From assembly GCA_023101725.1 (NCBI GenBank), contig JALJCO010010161.1, positions 248,001 through 312,000 of the forward strand: a stretch of DNA of 64,000 nucleotides, in the 5' to 3' direction. The first letter of the stretch is position 1. The number at the start of each line of letters is the position of its first letter. The notes under the pieces were generated by a model, which ran no database searches, was not told the origin of the DNA, and saw nothing but the letters and a program-made list of their open reading frames with translations. The stretch comes from Atherinomorus stipes (lineage: Eukaryota; Chordata; Actinopteri; Atheriniformes; Atherinidae). This document shows positions 35,279-44,780 of the stretch, one piece after another. Position numbers and translations under genes: made by a program.

Positions 35279-36062
35279 TAAAGTCCGGGATTCACTGTGC
35301 GATTTTTTCAATCGTTGCTCGCAGCTCCGACTCAAACTGTGCGAATCAGTCGCAGAGTTCAGAAGTTCACAGCTTGCTACGTTTGTCCTCATTCTGTACG
35401 AAGCGACGCTTGGATGCGATCTGAATACTCACACTGTACGCACTCAAAGACGCGGTGGGGTCCTGAAGAATCCCGACATGCAACGCAATAAATACAGCTA
35501 GTAGTAGAAGAAGAAGACAACGGAGAAGAAGACGACGACAACAACAGCAGCAACAGTATGCTATCACCAAAAAACTGTGCTGCCTTGGCGATTTGCGCTT
35601 TTCTTTGTGAAGAATTCACCAAAAATAAAAGGCGACGACGTCGCGTGTGGACGAGGAATCGTCTGAGCAGACGTGGGCTGGACGGTCTGTCGGTTTTACA
35701 ACGAGATCTCCGTCCAAATGACACGCCGGGTCTCCACGCTGCCTCCGGTTTACTTCCATTTTTGTTTCACACATGTGAAATGTGAAAATGTCCGAGGAAA
35801 GAGTTCTCAGTCTGGTCGTGGCGCCGCTTCAACATGCGATTCACTCACGAGCCACGACCAGAATATCACAGGTTTGATTTTCCAGCGAGTCCCGATTTCT
35901 GATCGGGAGCTCGTCGTGAGGAGCCGATCGCCTCTCGTGACCCCCTCGTATACTGCACAACACACGGTTTGGCCAACGGTCGGCTGGATCGCCGAACTTG
36001 TCGCACGACTGGAAAATCGTCTCAAAAGCGGCCAAAAATCACACCGTGTATGTCGGGCTTTG
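35279..36062 (+). mobile_element. PIF/Harbinger-like element, mostly deleted
   Basis: The left end AAAGTCCGGGATTCACTGTG and the complement of the right end, AAAGCCCGACATACACGGTG, are imperfect inverted repeats over about 30 bp. The interior contains a 75-residue open frame (see 35558), while the DDE domain is missing. AGTAGAAGAAGAAGACAACG repeats (35500-35550) precede the frame. A 3-bp target duplication cannot be confirmed. Confidence 0.5.
35558..35785 (+). pseudogene. Harbinger transposase N-terminal fragment
   Basis: The residues AALAICAFLCEE, then KRRRRRVWTRNRLSRRG, then LQRDLRPNDTPGL follow the N-terminal layout of PIF/Harbinger transposases: a hydrophobic helix, an RRRWVRPWL-like basic block, and an EL..D segment before the DDE domain. 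HARBI1-type proteins run to about 350 residues, so about 75 residues is a stump. The tail after PGLHAASG no longer matches. Confidence 0.5.
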
Positions 36063-37165
36063 ATATCAAAAAAAGAAAAAAATGCAGATGCTTACAGCTG
36101 GTTCACTGATCATTAAATGGACCTGGGGTGAGGTGAAACATGGCGGTATACTTCTGTATTTAGTACATGTCGGAAGTCACCTGGTGAAGCATGGGGCCCT
36201 GGAGGAAAGTCCAGCTGGTGTCCTCCGGCAAACGGGAAGGCTCGTCCCGCAACCCCACTGAGACCAGAGCAGGTATCAGCTGATCCAGCAACAAAGCGAA
36301 CAAGCTGGAGCTTCAGATCAGGTGACACGTTGCAGGGATTTCTGTGTCCGACTACCTAACCATGAAGTACTTCCTCCGAGCTCTTTCATTAATGGTTTGG
36401 CCGTGCTTTTCATCATGGCAGATACTGACTGATTAAATGTCCATGTAAGAGTACCATGGTGAAGTCGAACGACAACAAACCAGTTCTGATGCTTTCTAAC
36501 AGCCAACATTGTCCCTGCACGGACAAATGTACCGATCACAGAACAAAGTACAACTTCACGATGGTTGAGGTTCCTATTTTAGACAGAATGATGGGTTCCA
36601 ACTGACTGAGCATCAAGGAAAGACCAAAGAAGAGACGAACAATTCAGATGCACTTCACTGATCTCACTGTGGCAGCAGCTACTGTAGCTGTTTTATCACA
36701 AGAAACTACTAAATATGCTCCAGCAAGAATATGCATAATGATTTTTCTACCACAGTGGCTCAGACAGAACTGAGCAGCCTTGACATGGTGATGTAAAACA
36801 TGCACTGAGAGGAAGGATGTAGTACTACTTTCTCAAACAAGGACAGTTTTTGATGAAAGATGAGTTAAAGGTTAATAGTAATTTCTTTAGACGATCTTGA
36901 GAGCTCAGTTTCATTTCTGCTGAAGTTGAAGTTGGTCACATTTTCTCACATGAAGGACGAGTCAAGTCATCGAAGAAAAATGACAACGGAACAGATTTGG
37001 TCTTTATCTGCTCAAAGCAGGGACGGTCTGGAAAATTTGGAACAGGGGACCCATGCCGCAGCACAGCATGGAAAATGGAGGTACAGGTAAACGAGACTTT
37101 CAAAATAAAATAAGGTTCAGATTTCAGGAAACGCTGAAATAATTACTGCAACTCAGGTGGTCGTT
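36063..37165. other. Unassigned non-coding sequence
   Basis: No repeat partner or domain was recognised. A CATCCATCC stretch begins at the right edge. Confidence 0.5.
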
Positions 37166-37388
37166 TATTCATCCATCCATTTTCTCACCGCTCATCGGAG
37201 GTCGGGTCGCGGGGGGAGCTGCTCAAGCACGGAAGCCCAGACTTGCTTCTCCCCGACCGCATTCACCAGCTCATCCGGGGGATCCCGAGGCGTTCCCAGG
37301 CCAGCCGAGGGACGTAGTCCCTGCAGGGTGTCCTGGGTCGTCTGGTCCCCGCGAACGAGACCCCAGGTTTGGTCCAGTCGCCAGTGAA
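37166..37388. repeat. Dispersed fish repeat M, copy 2
   Basis: Contains CATCCATCCATTTTCTCACC, GGTCGGGTCGCGGGGG, GCTCATCCGGGGGATCCCGA and GTTCCCAGGCCAGCCGAGGG. It shares the GGGGGATCCC(G/A)AGGC core with 13555-13860. This is a pattern I recall as very frequent in teleosts. Confidence 0.65.
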
Positions 37389-37398
37389 CTCCATTATA

Positions 37399-37820
37399 CA
37401 CACTCAAACATAAAGGTACCAGTTTGTACTAAAAAGGGTCCAAAGCTTGTTGCTGGGGGGGTTCCTTTCTGAAAGACATTTCTGTACCTTCATGGTCCAT
37501 TTTTGTACCTTATCAAGCTGTATGAGTTAATAAAGTACAATTAAACCAATTAAAGATGATGAATAAAAGTCAATAAAATAGAGATTATGACAACAATCAA
37601 AGATGCTAATAATAAATGAATAATTATTATAGAAATATTAGGCCAAACACATATATAATTATACATATAATTATTATTATGATTACTATGAAAATCATAA
37701 TATAATAACTATAATTATACTACTGTTTAGAAGTACTGCTATTTTATAGTTATTGTACAAGCTATATAAGTAGATGCATGTACAAGCTTGGACATTCACC
37801 TACAGGTACAGAAATGTTCC
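37399..37820 (-). mobile_element. Family C CACTA-like element, internally deleted inverted copy
   Basis: From CACTCAAACATAAAGGTACC onward the sequence is the reverse complement of the full copy at 55823-56388, including ATCAAAGATGCTAATAATAA and CTACTGTTTAGAAGTACTGC. About 200 bp of the element are then missing. The remaining piece CCTACAGGTACAGAAATG corresponds to the other end. Confidence 0.8.
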
Positions 37821-37836
37821 GATCTATTTTTGAGTG

Positions 37837-37974
37837 TATGAAAGTTGGGGGGGAACACCCCCCCCCCCCCCCCGGATCTCCGGCTGCATTTGAGATATTT
37901 AAAAAGTGCTCCAGAGTCTTGCTCAGCATGATGGTGAAGATGAACACACAGCATTCTGTGGGTGTACTGTTCCT
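37837..37974. mobile_element. Family A fragment, one arm end in opposite orientation
   Basis: Starts at TATGAAAGTTGGGG and follows the right arm of family A to GTGGGTGTACTGTTCCT, then TTAA (37975-37978). A run of about 17 C residues (37857-37873) interrupts it. The other arm is missing, cut at about 37836 by family C sequence. Confidence 0.8.
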
Positions 37975-37978
37975 TTAA

Positions 37979-39640
37979 TTGGTTTCCCACCAATCCGTAT
38001 GAAAAATGTGCTTTTTGGAATGCAAATACTTTTGTAATCATCATAATATTAATCAACATGCATAAGTTGGCAATCAGCATGGTGCTCAGAAACATGCTCA
38101 TGCACATGAGGGATAAAAGTGTTCATGTTTGTTTGATTGAGCTGGATTACGCTTTACAGCTATTTACTGTAAATTTGTGAGGACAGCAACTATTTCTTCC
38201 TTCCGTTCACTTGTAGATTCGTGTATTCGCGTAGTATTCGTGTATAGTCAGCCACAGACTCTCACTGTTACGGCTCGGTCTTAAGCTCTACGTTGCCCTG
38301 AGATTAAAATCTCATTTGTCTTCTTGTTTCCCCCTAAAAGCAAATGTTGAGTGCACCATATTTCAGAGGTGATCATTACTCATGTTCGCCCTACAGGGTT
38401 TTATGCTCCTACGGTGGTCACAAGTATGGTATTTATTTCCTAATTATAAACCAGTGAAAACAAATTATTTAATGTTTCAAATTACAGCTGGCAGCTTGTA
38501 AATGGGCAGTATGTAAAAACGTGAAGGCTTGAAGCAAAGCAAAAGAAATGTGGCTGGTTAACGTATCATTTAAATACTCAGTCCCAAATATCTGTTGGAG
38601 CTTGTTTTTCTCTATTTCTGTAATATCGTTGACAGGAACTAAAACTATTCAGCTGATTGTTTCCAAGATAAACAAACAGAATAATCCAGAATGGAGATTT
38701 TTCCTTCAACATCTCCAAAGCCAATTTAGCATTACCCACAGTTTTACTACTGTCAGTGCAAAGTAATTATTATAAACAACGTTCTCTAAGATGCTTCACA
38801 AATATCTGGGAGCGCGCTTGGCCTCGTTAATTAGGCTGTTCATATCTTTCCAAGAGGCACAAAGGATGCTTTGTAATAAACTGAAGCCCTGGAGTTTATA
38901 TCTGGGCTAATCGATTTCCTGCCTCATCCAACATAAAAATAGTAAAAGTTAGCCAGTCAAAACAAAATAAAGAATAATTCATGAGTCTTGCCCAAAAAAA
39001 ATAGCCAAGTTCAAAGGGAAATGTCTTTGATTGATACGGGGAACAATGTGTTGCAGCCTTTCATGTGGTTTCAACTGGTTTCAACTGGACAGCTGACAAA
39101 GCAGCACAAAGTCATGAATCCTTTTCCAGTTTGTGGCAGAATAAACTTAATTGGAAAAAAAAAAAGCTAATATAATTAGTTGTTTTGTTGTAAATAAAAG
39201 TGTTTCATCTGCTTGGGCTCAGAGTGGAGATAAATCACAAAGCCTGAGGAGTTTATTTAAAACTGGTCGGGGAATGTGGGCCTTCGGCGTTGCCTAGTCA
39301 CCGCGGCTTCCAAGGTTCAACTGCTGCCAAATGAATGTGCTTTCTTCCATTACAAGTATGCACGGTGATAGATGTGAGAGCATTCAGACCTGTTAACCAA
39401 CAACTGCATTGTGATGGAAGCTTTTCATGAATCAATTCAGGCACATTAAGGGACATGAAGGTCAGTAAACGCTGCATAGTTTCAAACTCTGCCAATGGAG
39501 GATTTGTTTGTTTGTTTGTTTGTTTTGAACCATTAAAACTTGAATGAGGCAATTTGTACATTATTGATGGAATCCAAAGGAGATCGGGCATTATTACAGA
39601 CGAACGGGCTTGAAACTAAAAGTGATAAAAATGTGTGTGT
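37979..39640. other. Unassigned; 38780-38960 is a candidate conserved non-coding element
   Basis: No repeat partners were found. 38780-38960 has complex composition with GGCCTCGTTAATTAGGCTG and TAATCGATTTCC, a TAAT-core-rich pattern seen in developmental enhancers. This is speculation without an alignment. A TTTG run lies at 39505-39525. Confidence 0.35.
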
Positions 39641-39682
39641 GTGTGTAGGTGGTGGTGGTGGTGGGGGGGCGGGGTGGGGGGG
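39641..39682. repeat. GGT/G-rich tract, quadruplex-prone
   Basis: GT units pass into five GGT units and then GGGGGGGCGGGG-type runs. At least four G-tracts of three or more lie within 30 bp, which satisfies the usual quadruplex rule. Confidence 0.75.
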
Positions 39683-39706
39683 TATGAAATTCCTTCATAC
39701 ACTTAA

Positions 39707-40177
39707 AGGGACTTGAGGCAAGATTAAGAAACGAACCTCACGACTGCTGTGACTGGAGCTTCAGGTACCTGCAGCCCCCACCAAGCCGTCACGGAGCACA
39801 AACTGAAGCTATAACGTTGTTTATACGCTTTTTCTTCGCAGTTCCACGTTTTAGTGTCTTTTTTTGATCTGGATCGTTTGCTGACGGCAGAAGAATCCGT
39901 AACTATCGCTTACAGTGTTTGAATTTACCGCGACCGTCTGCAGATGCAGCGTTAATGACGTCACGTCTGCAGCATCAATGACGTCACGTCTGCAGGGCAG
40001 CGCGGGAAATTCAGACACCGAATTGCAGCTTTATGCAGCACACAGCCTGTTCAAGGCAACGGAGAGAAACGTGGTGGAAACGTTATTTTTGGTATTTAGC
40101 GCTTCATCACCCATTAGTATGAAAAACATGGTCATGCATGTTTGTTTGTTTGTTTTAAATTCCTGCCTCTAGTCCCT
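39707..40177 (+). mobile_element. Family B TTAA element, 471-bp copy
   Basis: Ends AGGGACTTGAGGCA and, in complement, AGGGACTAGAGGCA, flanked by TTAA (39703-39706 and 40178-40181). It is over 90% alike to 58056-58512. Differences include a duplicated 23-bp segment containing a TGACGTCA motif (39956-39963 and 39979-39986). It has no transposase. The open frame through AGNSDTELQLYAAHSLFKAT is present in both copies, simply because the copies are alike. Confidence 0.9.
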
Positions 40178-40181
40178 TTAA

Positions 40182-40748
40182 AGGACCATTCCACCCACAG
40201 AATGATGTAACTTTATCTTCCACCCCCCCTCATGGTGAGAAAGACTCTGCAGCACTTTTTTAATATCTCAAATGCAGCCGGTGATCAGGAAGGCTTCTCG
40301 TTTCCCCCCAACTTTCATATAATGGAGTTCACCGGGGTCCGAGCCAAAAAGGTCCATAAAAGTCCACAAAAACTTGTCAATATTCCTCCATACTGCTCGT
40401 CCAATGTAATCCAAGTGTCCTGAGTGGGTAGCGTCCAGAATTTACTGGAAACAACGTCATTTACGAAACTAGAGAAGCCTCTGCGTTCAGAGCCTACTCT
40501 ACCAATAATACAAGTGTAGAAGAAGAAATTCTCTGTTTACATTGTGCTAAGAGCGACAGAGCTGCAGACAAACCGGGACAAACACAAGAGGGTCCAAGAG
40601 GGGTTGATGTTGATTTAAAACAAAGAAAGAAAGAAAAAGAGAACGCGTGATCTCGTCTGAGGCGGTTTCCGTAGTTTTGTGAACGTTCATCGGCGTGTTT
40701 GCTAGAAATGCGATGTAGTACTGATGTAGTACTGATGTAGTACTATCA
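40182..40748 (-). mobile_element. Family A foldback element, inverted and truncated
   Basis: Starts with AGGACCATTCCACCCACAG directly after the TTAA that ends family B. It matches the complement of 2690-3258, including details specific to the right arm of the 2.3 kb copy (GGTCCATAAAAGTCC, CAATGTAATCCAAGTGTCC). The loop runs in reverse order accordingly. The second arm is lost at the GTAGTACTGAT array (40715-40748), so it cannot be mobile. Confidence 0.85.
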
Positions 40749-41450
40749 AAATGTAACGCAATGCAAGGTAAGTTTTATTTATAATGTGAGCCATTTGTCA
40801 GCATTATTAACAAATCATTACTGAATTTCGGCACATGTGGTAAATTCAATTTGTCTGAATAAAAGCATTTTACAGTGGGGGGGAGGGGGGGGGGCTATCT
40901 TAGTTAGACCAAGATTAATCATTTCAGAGGCTCACGTTAAAAAAATAATATCCTGGTTAAACACAATTCAATCATGGCAGGTGTTTCCAATTTCTAATTT
41001 GATCATGTCAAATGAACGCATTTGGCATTTGTTGGTTGAATTTACTCAGATCAGTTGCTTCCTTTTTTGTTGAATTCGGATGTTTTATGTAATGCCTGCC
41101 GCATACGAGCGCCATCTGCTGAGCTAAAAGTCATTGGAGGCTGTTTGCTCAGCAGAAAGTTCGCAGTGTGCGTCTCCTTTTCTGCGAGTTCTCTGCTTCA
41201 GAAGCCTTCAGGTGAAAATCAAACATATTTGATATTTTATTATCTCGCCAGACTAAAAACTCAGTGTGCGCGCTCTACGTCAGGTCTGCTGAGGGCAAAA
41301 GTTCTGGTGACCAATCAAAATGCGTCCTCCAATCACATGATTTTAAGATGGCAGCGTAGTCAGTTACTTTTTAAAGGATAAATTGATGGAAATGTGGCCA
41401 GACTTCACCTGCTTATATGACGTTTCGTTGGACTTCAACAACATCATGTC
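40749..41450. other. Unassigned, with a poly-G tract
   Basis: 40876-40893 is G-rich. No repeat partner was found. The 108-residue open frame at 41055-41381 shows no domain. A CTCF-like motif lies at 41109. Confidence 0.5.
41109..41122 (-). promoter_or_regulatory. Candidate CTCF site
   Basis: GCGCCATCTGCTGA matches the reverse complement of the CTCF core CCASYAGRKGGCRS at 13 of 14 positions. Confidence 0.35.
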
Positions 41451-41737
41451 ACACTTCTTCTTCTTCTTTTGAGTTTAATGGTGGTTTGCAAACTCAGAGG
41501 TGCATTACCGCCACCAACTGGTATGATTATACTATAGTATGTTGCATACGATGTGCGTTCCCACTCTGGCTGTTTGTTCCACCTTAAATGTCCTGTGTCT
41601 GATTCCAATGATAGTCGGCTTTGTTTCAGGCAGTTTGAACACCAACCGTACTCTGGTGCGCAATAGGGGATTATCACGCTTCCGCGTTCCGGTTTCCGGA
41701 AGTTGAAACATCTGAAGCTTCCTCTTCCGGGCCAGGA
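41451..41737. other. 5' flank of the THAP pseudogene
   Basis: The TTCTTCTTCTTCTTTTGAG, TTTAATGGTGGTTTGCAAA and CATTACCGCCACCAACTGG blocks resemble a terminal region I recall from fish DNA transposons. That would fit the THAP domain belonging to a transposon. This is memory, not a search. Confidence 0.35.
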
Positions 41738-42133
41738 ATGGCTCAATGTTGCTGCTCTGTTCCATTGTGTACATCTAATAAACAACGTCAGCCGTACCGA
41801 AGTTTTCATGGATTCCCGACTGAAAAGACACTAAGGAAGAAGTGGATGAAAGCGATTTGTCGGAGTGAAGGACCGAAATTTAAAATAAAACAAGGTTGCA
41901 CGTATGTCTGTAGTCGGCACTTCAATGATGCAGACTACACTACAGCTAGCGTTAGCAAGCTAGCGTTAGCAAGCTCGCGTTAGCTGACGTTACCAACTTT
42001 TCGCTTGTGAAAACATACAAGCGTCTGAAAACTGGGTCTGTACCCCCCCCCCCGTTTCCAGAGGAACAACTGGAAACTGCCAAAAAAAAGGAGACGCTTT
42101 CAGATGCTTGTGTGTTTTCAGCCGCACAAAGTT
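41738..42133 (+). pseudogene. THAP-domain protein fragment, frameshifted by a 14-bp duplication
   Basis: The frame starts MAQCCCSVPLCTSNKQRQPY. It has the THAP C2CH zinc-binding pattern: C6 and C11, the FP pair at 26-27, W36, then C58 and H61 in VCSRHF. The usual closing motif (AVP) is represented by GSVP in a second frame (KTYKRLKTGSVP at about 42012-42047). The break is a tandem array of GCTAGCGTTAGCAA units at 41945-41986; two exact copies and one variant are present. Subtracting one 14-bp unit would put both parts in one frame. THAP domains bind DNA in host THAP proteins and in P-element and some Kolobok-like transposases. After about 30 more residues the frame ends. No catalytic domain is present. 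Confidence 0.7.
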
Positions 42134-42168
42134 AGGCACATCATCGAGCTGGCTAATGCTAACCTGCC
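42028..42168 (+). repeat. Left arm of inverted duplication beside the THAP fragment
   Basis: Reverse-complementary to 42357-42495 at about 85-90%. It covers the end of the THAP frame, the C-run and the CAGATGCTTGTGTGTTTTCA block. Confidence 0.85.
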
Positions 42169-42356
42169 AACACGACTGTGCAGTCTGCCGGCTACAAACA
42201 AACGTGTGTTTTATTATAAAGTTCGGTCCTTCACCGCGGCGAATCGGTCGTTTTGATCCACTTCTTCCTCAGCATCACTTCAGTCTGGAATGAAAACTTG
42301 GCATTGGCGTTTATCCGATTAACAAAGTTAAACAGAGTAGTAGCTGGTGGACTACT

Positions 42357-42495
42357 GTTAGCAGGTTAGCATTAGCCAGCTTGATGACGTGCCTAACTTT
42401 GTGCAGCTGAAAACACACAAGCATCTGAAAGCGTCTCCTTTCTTGGCAGTCCCCAGTTGTTCCACTGGAAACGGGGGGGTACAGACCCGATTTTA
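42357..42495 (-). repeat. Right arm of inverted duplication beside the THAP fragment
   Basis: Its complement repeats the end of the THAP coding segment, from CGGGTCTGTACC through GAGACGCTTTCAGATGCTTG to GCTAATGCTAACCTGC. The spacer between the arms is about 190 bp. Confidence 0.85.
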
Positions 42496-42969
42496 AGTTA
42501 AGTTGATTTGACTAAAAAAAAAAAGATGTAATCACCAAACAAATATAATCAAGTTAGATCAATGTAACTAAGTCTTTGATATCACCTATAGCCCAAACAC
42601 TCTTTTCAGAGTAAACCCAGAGAAAACCTTAATAACATTGACAAGCAGAACTCATTAAAACTTATTCTAATTTGGAAAAATTCAGAAAAACTTTTTCAGG
42701 TGTTTTCGTTAATGAAGAAAAAGTTTTGTTTCAGATGATCTGAATTCCCAAACAGAGCGTGTCACGTAATCTGCCTCCGTATCCTGTCACTGATCCTTTA
42801 ACAGCCATGTTTTTAAAGAAACAGTGATTTGTGGCAAGCAGCTTGTGGGCAGGGGTCCTGGGGGGCCCGCAGGAGTTAGGGGAGCCCCTACTCCATCACG
42901 CCAGACCCAGACTTGTGCAGAGCTTGAAAACCGCTAATTACCCATTAACTGGAGATATGCTGATATGTA
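42496..42969. other. Unassigned spacer
   Basis: No repeat partner or domain was recognised. Confidence 0.5.
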
Positions 42970-43255
42970 GTCATCCGCAAAATTATTCATACCCTCCAAT
43001 AGAAAAAGGAAAAAAAAACACCTGGCAACAAAATTAATAAGAAATAAAAATTCTATGAAAATCATGACATTGATTTTGAATTGTGGTTCAACAGAAATAT
43101 TAAAAACAAACAAAAAATAAAACAGGTAAACAAGCATGATGCAACACTTTGAGACAATCAGGTGTTTTCTGTAACGTCCAATCAGACGTCTGCACCTGTT
43201 GACAGGTATGTTGGCATTTTCTTTAACTGGAGGGGATGAATAATTTTGAGGACTG
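42970..43255. mobile_element. Tc1-type MITE (family P), complete
   Basis: The left end GTCATCCGCAAAATTATTCA (then TACCCTCCAAT) pairs with the complement of the right end, CAGTCCTCAAAATTATTCAT. TA lies on both sides (42968-42969 and 43256-43257). The 286-bp interior contains TGAAAATCATGACATTGATT and ATTGTGGTTCAACAGAAAT blocks and no gene. A truncated sister copy is at 55298-55575. Confidence 0.88.
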
Positions 43256-43392
43256 TATATAATGTTACCTTATGAGGGTGCAGCTGATAAGGTAACATTT
43301 TCAGACTAAATGCATCATTTTATAAAAATTTCTAATCATATGATTAATTCACAACTTCACATGAATATACTGCACATGTACTTGTACATACT

Positions 43393-44463
43393 GGGCCGGA
43401 TCTATCAAAAGTTTGCGTGTATAAAAACATGAGCTATCTCACTGCACGCGCTACAAAAAGGAACAAACTGATCTGACAGCTACAAGGGTTCGGTCTGTAA
43501 AACGTGCTAAATAACGCCTCTTATCCATTTAGTACTTTTTATGCAATGAATATGCAATATGGGGCGTTTACACGCACTTTTGCGTGGAATGGGAGGAGAA
43601 AATGAAAATATATTAATTTAGCACTCGCAGGGCGATTTATCAACCGTGAGACGCATCGCATTGCTGGTTTTTTGCATCTATTTTAGTGCGTCTGAAAAGC
43701 AGACGCATTTTGTGCTTTGTGCACAAAAGGGTGAAATTTCTGAGAGGAACAATCCTGGACACGCACATCTGATTCAAAATAATTTTTTATGAGCAGTGAG
43801 GGAAGCGTGTTCAGTTCCCATTGTTGATTCAATAAAAATCCCCATTTAACAGGGATGTAAAATGTTCTGGATAAATGAAAGTTTGCAGCCGCTGCAGCTT
43901 AATGAGAACTGAAGCTGCATTAATTGTGTCTTTTATTTCCCCTTTTTGCCAACGTCACGTTTTAACTTGGATTTTAGCATCTGGACAGGATCACAGGATC
44001 AGCTGGCAGCTCTGAAGCCGTTGGTATCGTGCTAAAGTTCGCACCTTCTGCGTAATAGCGACCATGTTGGAGCTGCAGACACTTTCATTTGTTCAGCAGC
44101 TCCTGATCCACGTCCTCATAAACTGGACACTTCTGAGGCTCTGCACAGATACTTGTATCATTTTTTATATTTATCATACTTATTTTAAATAATTTTCATT
44201 TATTCCGTCCTCCTAATATCTCCATCTTCATCTGCCGACATATTTCCTTTTGCGCTGTCGTCTCGCATTTCGCTGCAAACCCCGAAACCCGCAAAGCCTC
44301 ATTGATACAGGAGCGTTTCCAACTCGTTTGCACTCGCTGTCATTTGCGTCTTCATTCTTGGTAAATCACTCGCAAACCGTGGTTCAGCCCCTCCAGCAAA
44401 ATTCCAGATTGCATCGGCAAATTGCTCCACGCAGATTTGGATCTTGATAAATGCGGCCCCCTG
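43393..44463. mobile_element. GGGCC-ended DNA transposon, non-coding
   Basis: The left terminus GGGCCGGATCTATCAAAAG and the complement of the right terminus (GGGGCCGCATTTATCAAG) are imperfect inverted repeats. Inside are paired GCAAA/GCGT-rich subterminal blocks and TTTGCGTG motifs. No transposase domain is visible in about 1.07 kb. Target duplication is not clear. A fragment with a similar end is at 7380-7575. Confidence 0.6.
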
Positions 44464-44644
44464 TCTCAGCGGACAGTTGTCTTAGAAACTCTGAACTGAC
44501 TGTCTTTCATTTCCTGCTGCAGAAGTAAAGCACCTTGTGATTAAATCCCATTTCTGCGCCTTCAGGAGTTAAAATAACAGAGACATCCTGAGATCATGTG
44601 TTGCAGGGAAACTGAGTGAATCCAGCTTTCATGTTTCATTTCAC

Positions 44645-44780
44645 CAGTGAACAGAGTGATGGAGCGCTGCATCACATGACTGCACCCGCTCAATCACCCA
44701 ACCTGAACCCAATGGCTCAGGATGCATCGGACCGAAGTGTGAAGGAAAAATATCTGCCAACAAGTGCGAGTAGGGCTGGT
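44645..44780 (+). pseudogene. Tc1-like transposase scrap (family T4)
   Basis: The residues TAPAQSPNLNPMAQDASDRS and VKEKYLPTSAS match the Tc1 stretch WPAQSPDLNPIE..WDELDRSVKEK(Q)PTSA around the third catalytic acid. The catalytic E is lost, with about three residues missing or changed. It is distinct from families T, T2 and T3. No terminal repeats were found. Confidence 0.6.

Noticed and set aside
39915..40172. Frame shared by the 39.7 and 58.0 kb regions (AGNSDTELQLYAAHSLFK)
   Set aside because: Both are copies of a non-coding TTAA element; sharing reflects recent copying, not protein constraint. The short copy lacks it.
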